Shown one piece after another: positions 1 to 7,543 of a DNA stretch of 64,000 nt; positions within the stretch are counted from its first letter, which is position 1; every line of letters starts with the position of its first letter. Both the position numbers and the translations under genes were made by a program. This DNA is from Streptomyces sp. NBC_00102 (lineage in GTDB: Bacteria; Actinomycetota; Actinomycetes; Streptomycetales; Streptomycetaceae): the NCBI RefSeq assembly GCF_026343115.1, contig NZ_JAPEMC010000001.1:310001-374000 (forward strand), written 5' to 3'. The notes under the pieces are model-generated. The model made no database searches. It saw only the letters and a program-made list of their open reading frames with translations, and was not told where the DNA came from.

Positions 1-987
1 TCCCTGGCGAAGGGGATCGACCAGTATGCCGACGCCGTGGCGGACGCGAAGAAGAAGCTCGACCACGAACTGGAGATCGCTGGCGCCGTCATCGTGGCCG
101 GCACGGGACTGGCCTTCTTCACGCTCGGCGCCACTGAAGTCGCCGCAGCGGCAGCCACCGCTACCATCGTCGAGCTGGCCGCGACGGTAGGCATTGCACT
201 CACGACCGAGGTCGCAACCATTGCCGGTACTGTCTTCGCAACTGCCGCCATCGCGGGCATCGAATCCATCACCGTTGACCTGGCCATCGCTCAACCGCTC
301 CAGATGGTGGCGGGCATCCAGCCAGCCGGTCTCAACCTCGACGAAGTCAGGGACGCCGGACTCTACGGGGCCTTGACCGGTGGAGCGTTCGGGGGCGCGG
401 GAAAGACTTTTCAGCTTGCCAGTGAGGGAGGCTGGTCCGCTCTCCTCGGAGGTATCCGCCCCTCAGCACTCACTCCAGAGTTCGCATGGCCCAACGGTCT
501 CGTAGCCGAAGCCGGCGGCTTCCGCATGCTGCTCCGCGACGGCGACTACAACGCCTGGCCTCGGGACAAACGCCGGGGTCCCGTCAATCCCAAGTACCGG
601 GCCGACGTTGCCGGTGATGAGGGGAAAAACGGCTCGCATACCATTGAGCGACACGTGAAAATGACGACACGTGACCTGCGTGCGCGCCTCCGGAGCAACC
701 CTGGAATGGACGCCGCATCACGATATATAAGCGAGGAGGAGGCGCAGAAATTTACTGATGCCGCAATTCTGAGAAAGCAGAAGGAGATTGGCGAGTGGCT
801 CGCCAGCCCCAAGAAGAAGCTTGCTTTCCCAGCCCACTTCAACGAGGCCACTGGAATGAGTCTGAGCCGGGAAAACTTCAAGCGGGGAACCGCAGCACAA
901 TGGGTCACCGGGGTGCAAGTGGTCCTCAAGCGTGACTCGTCCGCAGCGAGTGGATACAGAGTCCTCACGTCTTACCCAATTCCCTAG
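1..987 (+). CDS. Polymorphic toxin, C-terminal part with RNase A-like domain (5' truncated)
   Basis: The reading frame is already open at base 1, so this is the 3' part of a longer gene; the GTG at 37 is internal. The visible part begins with a charged helix, then an Ala/Gly-rich hydrophobic stretch (about residues 15-90 after the GTG) typical of the pre-toxin region of exported polymorphic toxins. The last 120 residues hold the signature of bacterial CdiA-CT RNase A-like toxins: HTIERHV near residue 201, an Arg-rich LRARLRS helix, and a C-terminal strand ending in SYPIP. The family is a metal-independent RNase delivered into competitors. The next gene, 23 bp downstream, is the matching kind of immunity protein. 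The domain call is from motif recall, not a search. Confidence 0.72.
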   Translation, partial: SLAKGIDQYADAVADAKKKLDHELEIAGAVIVAGTGLAFFTLGATEVAAAAATATIVELAATVGIALTTEVATIAGTVFATAAIAGIESITVDLAIAQPLQMVAGIQPAGLNLDEVRDAGLYGALTGGAFGGAGKTFQLASEGGWSALLGGIRPSALTPEFAWPNGLVAEAGGFRMLLRDGDYNAWPRDKRRGPVNPKYRADVAGDEGKNGSHTIERHVKMTTRDLRARLRSNPGMDAASRYISEEEAQKFTDAAILRKQKEIGEWLASPKKKLAFPAHFNEATGMSLSRENFKRGTAAQWVTGVQVVLKRDSSAASGYRVLTSYPIP

Positions 988-1010
988 ATCAAGAGCGAAG
1001 GCATAAACAA

Positions 1011-1658
1011 GTGGCAACGTCGACCGATCGTTTCCGAGAACTTCGGCGTCTCCTGTCCTCCTACGAATCGACAGGTTTCGCCTTCGACGACACCGAGAGC
1101 CGCCCGGGGGACGCGTTGTCCGCCTACCTCAGACAAACGGCGTCAGATCCGGAGCGCGTAGCCGAGGTCGTAGCCGAAATTGAAGATCTCCTCGCGGTCG
1201 GCCTGTTCAACGAGGAGATCGCCGAAGACGTCGACCTCCTTCCGAGGATCAACCCACCCGGCGGAGCGACGGTGGAAGGATGCCTCGCCGTCATCGACGG
1301 TCACCTCCGAAAGAGTCTGGCGGATCCGACAACATCCGCTCACACTCCACCTCAAACCGCATGGGAGTGGGCAGAGCGCTTCCCCGAACTATCACAGATG
1401 CTGGGAGCGTACTTCCACCAGGATTTCCCGCTGGAGTATTCCTCACACAGAGAAGCCCTTGACGACTACATCTCGGACACTCCCAAGAGCGACCTTCAAC
1501 AAGTGGCAGTGGAAATCCGCGAATTCCTCACCCTCAACGAATCAGATCAATCGCTCAAAAAATGGACGAGCTCACTGGGACTTGCAGTCTCCCCACCTTC
1601 GGGGGTTCGGCTTCGCCAGTGGTTGGCGGACGTCCGGGAAATTATCCTCAACCAGTAG
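1011..1658 (+). CDS. Tandem-duplicated CdiI-like immunity protein
   Basis: This 215-residue GTG-start protein immediately follows the toxin and is acidic, as expected for a cytoplasmic antitoxin that neutralises the RNase. The C-terminal half (about 118-215) has the pattern of CdiI_2-type immunity proteins: LGAYFHQDF, EALDDYI, a helix VAVEIREFL, then WL..VREI at the end. The N-terminal half (about 8-105) follows the same plan: LLSSYES, DALSAYL, VAEVVAEIEDLL, and a closing CLAVIDGHL. The usual family length is about 90-110 residues, so this looks like an internal duplication or a fusion of two immunity units. The TAG stop directly abuts the end of an insertion-sequence remnant. Confidence 0.68.
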   Translation: MATSTDRFRELRRLLSSYESTGFAFDDTESRPGDALSAYLRQTASDPERVAEVVAEIEDLLAVGLFNEEIAEDVDLLPRINPPGGATVEGCLAVIDGHLRKSLADPTTSAHTPPQTAWEWAERFPELSQMLGAYFHQDFPLEYSSHREALDDYISDTPKSDLQQVAVEIREFLTLNESDQSLKKWTSSLGLAVSPPSGVRLRQWLADVREIILNQ

Positions 1659-2336
1659 TGAGCATTTTTGGGCGTTGCCTTTCCAACTGAGGGCCGCCCT
1701 GGCGATTGACGTCATTCAATTCGTTCTGCATCGCGATCTTCGGAAGAACCGCCAGGACTTGAGGCGTGCCACGCCGCGTTCAACGGGTGCTCGGGAGGTT
1801 GGCCAGTACTCGGTTGACCGTCCGTTCTGTCGGGCCCAAGTGCCCGCCGGGGGGGCGCCTGCGTCCGGTGGTAACCCAGAGGCCGACACTCGTGTAGGCG
1901 CGGTCGGCCAGTACGGTGCGCCTTGGCGCTCGCAGATCCGGCTGATCCGGTGGGTGCGGGCCGCCGTCAGATCGTGACACCGGCCGGGCAGGGCCAGTGA
2001 GATCTACAGGAACTGGCCGACCGGTCGGTCATGACCTGGACGTTCACGCCGTGGCCGCGGTGCTTGTGGCAGTGGTCGGCCCGGTCCTCGCCGACCCGGC
2101 CGCATTCGGCGAGCATCCCGTCATGCAGGACGTACGTGCGACACCAGGCAGCACGCCGGGGCTGGGCCGCAAGACTGAAGGTCGTTCCCGCAAAGGACCC
2201 GCGCCCGGAGCCCGACCTGAAAGCGGCGGGACGGCCAGGCAACGGATCGCGGGCGAAGCGTCGTGAACGCCAAGCCGTTCAGGCAGCCGTTGGCACACCG
2301 GTCAGCGAAGCCTGAAGGAAAGCCTTGAACTTGTAG
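1659..2336 (-). pseudogene. Degenerate IS5-like (DDE_Tnp_4) transposase remnant
   Basis: The minus strand carries transposase fragments in shifted frames. YVLHDGMLAEC...HKHRGHGVNVQVMTD lies around 2030-2140 and LADRAYTSVGLWVTTGRRRPPGG around 1800-1910. Both match, block by block, the intact transposase at 3821-4570. Its left end, TGAGCATTTTTGGGCGTTGCC at 1659, is a diverged form of that element's end. The N-terminal helix-turn-helix coding part and the right terminal repeat are not recognisable. It is therefore an old, inactive copy related to, but not identical with, the neighbouring element. Confidence 0.8.
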
Positions 2337-2355
2337 TGAGCGTTTTCAGAGGGCG

Positions 2356-2760
2356 TTAAGTCCGTTTCTGGTAGCGGCCTCGTCCGGGTTGGGTGAGGAA
2401 GCCTTGGCGGGTGAGGCGTCCGAGGCGGCTGCGGGTGACGTTCATGGCCGGGTCGTCGGTGGGCATGCCGAGGAGTTCGTGCAGTTCCCGGACTCGGAAT
2501 GCCTGGTCGGGGTGCTGGTTGAAGGCGTTCACGATGGCTTGGTAGGTGGTGGCCTGTTCGGGCGGATCGAGCTCGCCTCCGGTGCCGGTCGGCACGATTT
2601 CGGCGATGACCTTTCGGGTGGTGGCCAGGTCCGCGAGACGCGCTTCGGTCTCGGCGAGTGCGTCGGTCAAGTCCTCGATCTGACTGCGGAGTTCATCGGC
2701 ACGGGCAACGGCTTCGTCGTGGCGGGCCTGGAGATCCGTCAGGAACTCGGTGATGTTCAC
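2356..2760 (-). CDS. IS-borne accessory protein, coiled coil plus winged-helix-like domain
   Basis: The GTG start at 2760 overlaps the transposase TGA in a GTGA, so translation is probably coupled. The 134-residue product begins with a long heptad-like coiled coil (about 8-55, ARADELRSQIEDLTDALAETEARL). It ends with a region resembling a small winged helix (about 70-125, AFRVRELHELLGMP...RLGRLTRQGFLTQPGRGRY). It lies wholly within the mobile element, and proteins of this layout are found beside some actinobacterial IS5 transposases. A role in regulating or assisting transposition is inference only. An out-of-frame longer reading upstream overlaps the transposase and is not used. Confidence 0.65.
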   Translation of the reverse strand: MNITEFLTDLQARHDEAVARADELRSQIEDLTDALAETEARLADLATTRKVIAEIVPTGTGGELDPPEQATTYQAIVNAFNQHPDQAFRVRELHELLGMPTDDPAMNVTRSRLGRLTRQGFLTQPGRGRYQKRT

Positions 2761-3611
2761 GCGGCCGTCCTGAGGGTGTCGCGCCAGGTGGGGGTGGGTG
2801 TGGTGAGGCGACGGGACATGTTCGCGGTGGAGGCCCAGTAGACGCGTGAGGCGGAGGTGTCGGGCCGGTGGTCGTACTCGCGGGCCAGTCGCCGGTGCAG
2901 CATCAGGGTGCCGTTGACCTGCTCGACCACCCACCGTTTCGGCTGCGGGACAAAGCCCTTGCCCTTGTCGGCCGGGTTGCGGCGCACGACCTCGACGGTG
3001 ATGTCCAGCAGTGCCCCGTGGATGATGACTTCGTCCTTGAAGCCCTGGTCCACCAGGGCCTTCTCCAGACGGTTCCCGCACCGTTCAGCGGCCTGGTCGA
3101 GCAGGGCGGTGCCTGCGGCGTTGTCGGGGGCGGAGGCGGCCAGGACGACGACGCCGATGATCAGCCCCAGCACGTCGACGGCCAGTCCCCGCTTGCGCCC
3201 CGGCGTCCTCTTGTTCACATCCAGTCCCGTCGTGGTCTTCGGGACACCCGCGGCCGCACGCACGGACTGGGTGTCGATGACCACGAGGGACGGGTCCTCT
3301 AATCGGCGGGCTTTCTCCCGTACCTGACAGCGCAGGAGTTCCTGGATCCGCTGGTCGAGGCCGTCCTGGCGCCAGAGCGTGAAGTAGTAGAACACCGCCG
3401 ACCAGGCCGGCAGATCGTGGGGCAGGTAGCGCCACTGACAGCCTGTCCGGTTCTGGTAGAAGATCGCGTTCACGACCTCCCGGAGATCACAGGTCCCGGG
3501 GTCTCCGGTCGCCGACCGCCTCACCCGGTCCCGCTTCCAGGCCGTGATCATCGGCTCGATCAACGCCCAATGCTCGTCCGACAAGTCACTCGGATACGGT
3601 CTTCGGTCCAT
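2757..3611 (-). CDS. IS5-family transposase (IS1031-like)
   Basis: This is a 284-residue DDE transposase. The ATG at 3611 gives MDRRPYPSDLSDEHW, the conserved start of this family; the frame can be extended 19 residues upstream but that part is not family-like. The N-terminal region (1-90) matches the DUF4096-type DNA-binding domain with GCQWRYLP. Catalytic acidic residues are visible in VIDTQSV (about residue 120), in GLAVDVLG, and in KRWVVEQVNG near 235. The family moves by cut-and-paste or copy mechanisms through short terminal repeats, which are present at both ends here. The gene appears intact. Confidence 0.88.
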   Translation of the reverse strand: MDRRPYPSDLSDEHWALIEPMITAWKRDRVRRSATGDPGTCDLREVVNAIFYQNRTGCQWRYLPHDLPAWSAVFYYFTLWRQDGLDQRIQELLRCQVREKARRLEDPSLVVIDTQSVRAAAGVPKTTTGLDVNKRTPGRKRGLAVDVLGLIIGVVVLAASAPDNAAGTALLDQAAERCGNRLEKALVDQGFKDEVIIHGALLDITVEVVRRNPADKGKGFVPQPKRWVVEQVNGTLMLHRRLAREYDHRPDTSASRVYWASTANMSRRLTTPTPTWRDTLRTAA

Positions 3612-3820
3612 GCCCGCATCCCAGCATGCACATGGCGAACGGCTGGCTCGTACGGCGATCAGTCCCACGATCGAGCGATCACGAACCGAGGAAGATCGGA
3701 CTTAACGCCCTCTCAGCAGGGCCACCGATCGGGTGATGGCCTCGGTGCCCGCAACGGACAGGGCTCCCGTGCCGTTGGGTGAGGTGTTCGAAGTCTCAAC
3801 CTGCCGGTCCAGGAGCCCTG

Positions 3821-4570
3821 TTGGTTCCCTATCCTGCCGCACTCGACCTGCCGCATGCGCTGGTCGAGTGGGTCACGATGCTCATCGTCACCCGTGAGGG
3901 TGACCGACGCTGCAAGCTTCCGCCGCACCAGCGGGCCTTGGTCGCTCTCGTCTACCTGCGCAAGCACGACACCCTCGCCCAGATCGCCGCCGGCTTCGGC
4001 ATATCTGTCGGCACCGCCCACGCCTACACCACCGCGGTCGTGCGACTGCTGGCCGACCGGGCACCGGGGCTGCTCAAGACCCTGCGTGAACACGATCCCG
4101 AGTACGTGCTCCTGGACGGCACCCTCAGTGAGTGCGACCGACTGGGCGACGGACGCGCTGACTACTCGCACAAGCACCGCCGCCACGGCGTGAACGTGCA
4201 GGTCGTCACCGATCCCGAAGGCAGGCTGCTGTGGATCTCGCCGGCACTGCCGGGCCGAGCCCACGACCTGACCGCAGCCCGCACCCACCGCATCATCCGG
4301 ATCTGCGAACGCCAGGGCGTCCCGATCGTCGCCGACCGCGCCTACATCGGCGCGGGCCCCTGGGTCACCACCGCCATCCGACGCCCGCCCAACGGTGAAC
4401 TCACCCAGACCGAACGGACGCTGAACCGCGCACTCGCCCACGCCCGCGCTCCCGTCGAACGAGGCGTCGCCCGGCTGAAGTCCTGGCGGATCTTCCGCCG
4501 AAGCCGCTGCAGCCCGAACCGGATGACGGTCATCGCCAAAGCGGTCCTCACCCTGGAGAGGCAACGCTGA
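3821..4570 (+). CDS. IS5-family transposase with DDE_Tnp_4 domain
   Basis: The chosen start is TTG at 3821 preceded by AGGAG at 3811; an in-frame GTG at 3779 is the alternative. The 249-residue protein has an N-terminal helix-turn-helix (about 30-75, [21 protein letters not shown]). The DDE_Tnp_4 core follows: [47 protein letters not shown] and [15 protein letters not shown], supplying the D, D and E positions. The TGA stop forms part of the right terminal repeat. The gene belongs to the outer element, whose left terminal repeat now lies 1.4 kb away across the inner IS, so mobility may be affected although the protein looks complete. Confidence 0.87.
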   Translation: MVPYPAALDLPHALVEWVTMLIVTREGDRRCKLPPHQRALVALVYLRKHDTLAQIAAGFGISVGTAHAYTTAVVRLLADRAPGLLKTLREHDPEYVLLDGTLSECDRLGDGRADYSHKHRRHGVNVQVVTDPEGRLLWISPALPGRAHDLTAARTHRIIRICERQGVPIVADRAYIGAGPWVTTAIRRPPNGELTQTERTLNRALAHARAPVERGVARLKSWRIFRRSRCSPNRMTVIAKAVLTLERQR

Positions 4571-4609
4571 AAACGCTCAGTGTTTCGATCGACCAGACCT
4601 GACATGGCG

Positions 4610-5068
4610 TCAATATTCCGCGCGGTGACGGGCGACTTCCTCGACGCTCCACCCTACAAACCCTGCCACGTCCCTGTCGGAGGTGGAGATCGACCCGAGC
4701 CAGTCTTGCAACGCTTCAGCGAGGCTCGTGGGCAACCCGGGGTGCTCGACGTCGGTCACGGGGTTGTCGACGTTGTCGATGTGCACCCACATGCCGTCAG
4801 GGTCGAAGCGCTGGGCTGCGGCGTCGTACGCCTCGTAGCCGCCGGTCCCGCCAACAATCACCTCGCCGGTGTGCCAGTCGGTGATCTCCCACGTGTCCAG
4901 GTAGCTGTTGGTCTGACCACCATCGATAATCCGGTGCCCGGTCCTCTCCAACTCGTTGATACCTTCCCGCCGTGCCTCCTCGTCTGCGAGACGCTGGCGG
5001 AGCAGTGCGTTGACGAAGTCACGGACCGCGGCGTCGACGGCCGGCTGCGGGCGGGTGGTGTCGGTCAT
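4610..5068 (-). CDS. Hypothetical protein (152 aa)
   Basis: I do not recognise a family. The protein starts MTDTTRPQPAVDAAVRDFVNALL and has an N-terminal basic helix with RQRLADEEARREG. A central beta-rich segment follows (about 45-110, DTWEITDWHTGEVIVGGTGG...FDPDGMWVHID), and it ends in short acidic helices (LAEALQDWLGSI, VAGFVGWSVEEVARHR). No signal peptide or membrane segment is seen, so it is probably cytoplasmic. It is the last of several minus-strand genes and lies 56 bp downstream of the next one, so co-transcription is plausible. Coding on this strand is preferred because the opposite frame gives low-complexity sequence. Confidence 0.62.
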   Translation of the reverse strand: MTDTTRPQPAVDAAVRDFVNALLRQRLADEEARREGINELERTGHRIIDGGQTNSYLDTWEITDWHTGEVIVGGTGGYEAYDAAAQRFDPDGMWVHIDNVDNPVTDVEHPGLPTSLAEALQDWLGSISTSDRDVAGFVGWSVEEVARHRAEY

Positions 5069-5124
5069 GGTGGCGCTCTCTGGGTGAGTGGGGAAAACGG
5101 AGTCGTGGTTCGGCAGGTTCGTGT

Positions 5125-5952
5125 TCAGTCCACGCGCCGGATCATCAAGCGGTTCTCGTTGGAGGTCTCCCAGTCCGGGACCAGGTAGAACCGCTGGTGC
5201 GCCAGCAGATCCTTCGCGGCCACGACGACCCGCGGGTCCCCGCGGTAGAGCTGAGCATCACCCGTCTCCACGAGCTGCTCCAGGGCGGCCCGCACCTTCT
5301 CCAGATCCTCCCCGGTGATCGAGACGAGCCGGTCGAGGGAGGTGAACACCTCGACGGGGTAGTCGAGGTCGTCGATGAGGTGGCGGACGATCCCCTGGTC
5401 CGCAGGCTCGGTGTACGCGTAGTGCCGCATCTTCCGCAGCCGGGCCAGAACCGGTTCCGAGAGCGTCAGGGTGTCCTCAGGCAGCGAGAACTCCTCGGGC
5501 ATGCTCCAGACACCGTCCTCGTAGGCCACGAGCTTGAGGTCGAGCATCGTCTTCACGAGCTCCCGAACCGTCGTCGGAACCGGCATCCCCGCAGCCCGCA
5601 ACGCACCCGTCAACGTCGCCTCATTCTCTGCTGCGCTGATGCGGATCTCTTCGCGCTCCTCATCGCTCTCCGCAGACTCCAGCTCCTCCTCGTCGAGCCA
5701 CATGACGGGGGCATTGAGGTCATCGCCGAGAAGACGGAACAGGCCCTCCCGGCTGTCCCCGACGATCTGCTGCACCACCTCGTCAAAGTCCCCCTCGACC
5801 TTCCGCACCGTTGCGGTCCCGAGAACCATGCACAGCAACATCCCCTGGTGCTGCGGCAGAACATGCCCCCACCCGCTGCTCCACCAGCCGGTGTGCATGG
5901 ACAGGCTGTCATCGCCAGCGTTGGTGTTCTGGGCGGTGGTGGTGTCGCTCAT
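5125..5952 (-). CDS. Uncharacterised protein, possibly DUF6042-like
   Basis: The ATG at 5952 is preceded by GGGGAAA, and upstream in-frame sequence is low-complexity, so the 275-residue form is chosen. The N-terminal part has a striking GWWSSGWGHVLPQHQGM segment (about 22-38). A highly acidic stretch follows (about 85-110, EEELESAESDEEREE), then two helical regions that resemble winged helices (about 125-165 and 195-245). A TMLDLKLVAYEDGVW segment is present. It resembles Streptomyces proteins I recall as DUF6042, but this is uncertain. It is probably cytoplasmic. It sits between other minus-strand genes of unknown function next to conflict modules. Confidence 0.6.
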   Translation of the reverse strand: MSDTTTAQNTNAGDDSLSMHTGWWSSGWGHVLPQHQGMLLCMVLGTATVRKVEGDFDEVVQQIVGDSREGLFRLLGDDLNAPVMWLDEEELESAESDEEREEIRISAAENEATLTGALRAAGMPVPTTVRELVKTMLDLKLVAYEDGVWSMPEEFSLPEDTLTLSEPVLARLRKMRHYAYTEPADQGIVRHLIDDLDYPVEVFTSLDRLVSITGEDLEKVRAALEQLVETGDAQLYRGDPRVVVAAKDLLAHQRFYLVPDWETSNENRLMIRRVD

Positions 5953-6055
5953 GGTTCCGTTTCCCCTGCGGAGCTGTGTGCTGGCGTGCGTCCGACCCGT
6001 GAAGGGCCTGACGGTGGTAGTAACGCTGAACACGGCGAAGTCGTTTCTGATGTGC

Positions 6056-7315
6056 TCACGCCGCCATGTCCGCCGACCCGTGCGTCTCCTCGTACTTCCT
6101 GCGGCACGACCAGTGCTCCGGCAGCCCTTCCGGGCCCGACATGCTCGCCGGGCCACCGCAGCCGAACCGGCACAGCGGGATTGCGTTGCCCAACGCGTCA
6201 ACCGCGACCTCAGGGGCCACCGACTCCTTGGTGCGGGTCTCAAGGACGATGGCACGGCCTGCGCGCCGCGTCTTCGGCTCGGCCCGCACCTCGGACGCCG
6301 GACGATCCTCAGTGCATCGATCTCTCCGGAAGCCCTCCCTAACCGATGGCGCCCGCTTCTTCTCCTCCGTGACCGGGCCGTTCGCTTCTACGTACTTCTG
6401 CCACTGCTGTACCGGAAGCCACCCGTGCTGACCCTCCCGCTGGAAAGGAACACGCTCGCCGGCCGCCGCCTCCACAATGAATTGCGTGAGGGTCAGGTTT
6501 GCCGGATCGTCCGGCCGCGCAAATCCGCTCGACAGGTGGGCGGGGACGAGAACGCGGTGCCAGCCCCCGCAGTACCCGGTGGCAGTGGGGTTCTCCGGGT
6601 CGTAGGCAATCTCGGGGCATCGGTCAAGCGCACCGCTTGGACTGCAGCGCCCCTCCTCCAGAACGAAGTTGCCGTCCCGGATCTGAATCGGGTTCTTCTG
6701 CACACGGATGACAGAGGCCGGCAGGTCGGGAGTGCGGACGTACGGGACGATGCCAATACCCGCATGGTCGGGGCTGGCGAAATCCCAGACCGACCGAATG
6801 CCACCGCGGCGCCGGAACCCCTCGCGGGCGCGCATCCCGCGAGCGGTCTGCTCACTCAGCTGGGGCTCGTAGCCGAGGACGATGCCGTCGGCCCCGCTGA
6901 TACGCACATCGAGGCGGGCGTGCCCTTCGGCGGCCGACGACTCGATCGTGGCAGCGAAGCCGTGGTCCGCGGAGTCCTGCGCGACCCGTTCCTTGCGGGC
7001 AAGGTGCTCGTCAGACTCGTGGCTGATGGGCCTCTCCCCGCGCTTGCGGTAATGGGAAGCGAGCCACACACCGTTCCGCTCAACCAGGTACATGGCCACC
7101 CGACGCCCCCGGGCGTTCCGGCAGTCCGGACAGATCAGCCCTCGCTGCTCAACCGGGACGCGCTTCCGCATGCGCAGGAGCTCCGCCATGAGGGCTTCGC
7201 CGTACGGGACGCCGAGATCAGCCCGGTCGAGATCGAGATTGATGCCGGCCGGTTCATAGTGAACCGGGTTCCGGAAGAGTTCTTCGTCGCTGTCGAGCTC
7301 GAGATCGCCGTCCAT
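6056..7315 (-). CDS. CoiA-like nuclease candidate with zinc-binding ends
   Basis: The 419-residue protein has a CPDC pair near residue 62 (GLICPDCRNARGRR) and an HESDEHLARKERVAQ helix near 98. It then has a beta-rich stretch EGHARLDVRISGADGIVLGYEPQLSEQTA (about 128-160). This H..K...(E)...DV...E.Q layout is that of CoiA-type nuclease domains of the restriction-endonuclease superfamily. A Cys/His-rich C-terminus (CRFGCGG ... WSCRRKYEETH) could bind zinc. CoiA proteins act in DNA processing in competence; in actinobacteria such homologues are often island genes of unknown role. No signal peptide is seen. The assignment is from pattern only and needs a profile search. Confidence 0.55.
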   Translation of the reverse strand: MDGDLELDSDEELFRNPVHYEPAGINLDLDRADLGVPYGEALMAELLRMRKRVPVEQRGLICPDCRNARGRRVAMYLVERNGVWLASHYRKRGERPISHESDEHLARKERVAQDSADHGFAATIESSAAEGHARLDVRISGADGIVLGYEPQLSEQTARGMRAREGFRRRGGIRSVWDFASPDHAGIGIVPYVRTPDLPASVIRVQKNPIQIRDGNFVLEEGRCSPSGALDRCPEIAYDPENPTATGYCGGWHRVLVPAHLSSGFARPDDPANLTLTQFIVEAAAGERVPFQREGQHGWLPVQQWQKYVEANGPVTEEKKRAPSVREGFRRDRCTEDRPASEVRAEPKTRRAGRAIVLETRTKESVAPEVAVDALGNAIPLCRFGCGGPASMSGPEGLPEHWSCRRKYEETHGSADMAA

Positions 7316-7543
7316 GGGTGCTCCCCGCAGCCGCCACGAATAGGACGAGCAACGCTACTGCACAGGTCTGACAATGGGGGCTGAACTGGAGAAATAGACC
7401 GCCCGCCTCCAACTCGGACCGGGCTGAAGGCGATTGGTCAGGATCATGGTTCTTTGATCTGCCGCAGGTTCAGCGGCGCTCACGAAAGCTCGTAGGTTCT
7501 CGGGCGCAGCCCGCCCGCCTTGCCCGGCCGTGCTGCGGGAATG

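Larger units (their letters stand above)
2349..3712 (-). mobile_element. IS5-family (IS1031-like) element nested in the left end of the outer IS
   Basis: Perfect 16-bp terminal inverted repeats, GAGGGCGTTAAGTCCG (2349-2364) and its complement (3697-3712), bound 1364 bp. Identical TCA triplets at 2346-2348 and 3713-3715 are a target duplication of the TNA type known for the IS1031 subgroup. The element carries a transposase and a second, translationally coupled gene on the minus strand. The stop codon of the second gene lies inside the left terminal repeat. Clean ends and open reading frames suggest a recent insertion. Confidence 0.87.
2338..4578 (+). mobile_element. IS5-family (ISL2-like) element, split by a second IS
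   Basis: The left end GAGCGTTTTCA (2338-2348) continues as GC at 3716 once the inner element is removed. The right end is GCTGAAAACGCTC (4566-4578). This gives a perfect 13-bp terminal inverted repeat around an element of about 874 bp. The flanks AGT (2335-2337) and AGT (4579-4581) look like a 3-bp target duplication, fitting the ANT duplication of the ISL2 subgroup. The transposase gene itself is intact; only the far left terminal repeat is separated from it by the inserted IS. Confidence 0.75.

Noticed and set aside
2044..2298. Short frames in the first IS remnant as independent genes
   Set aside because: They are shifted pieces of a single decayed transposase whose blocks match the intact copy nearby.
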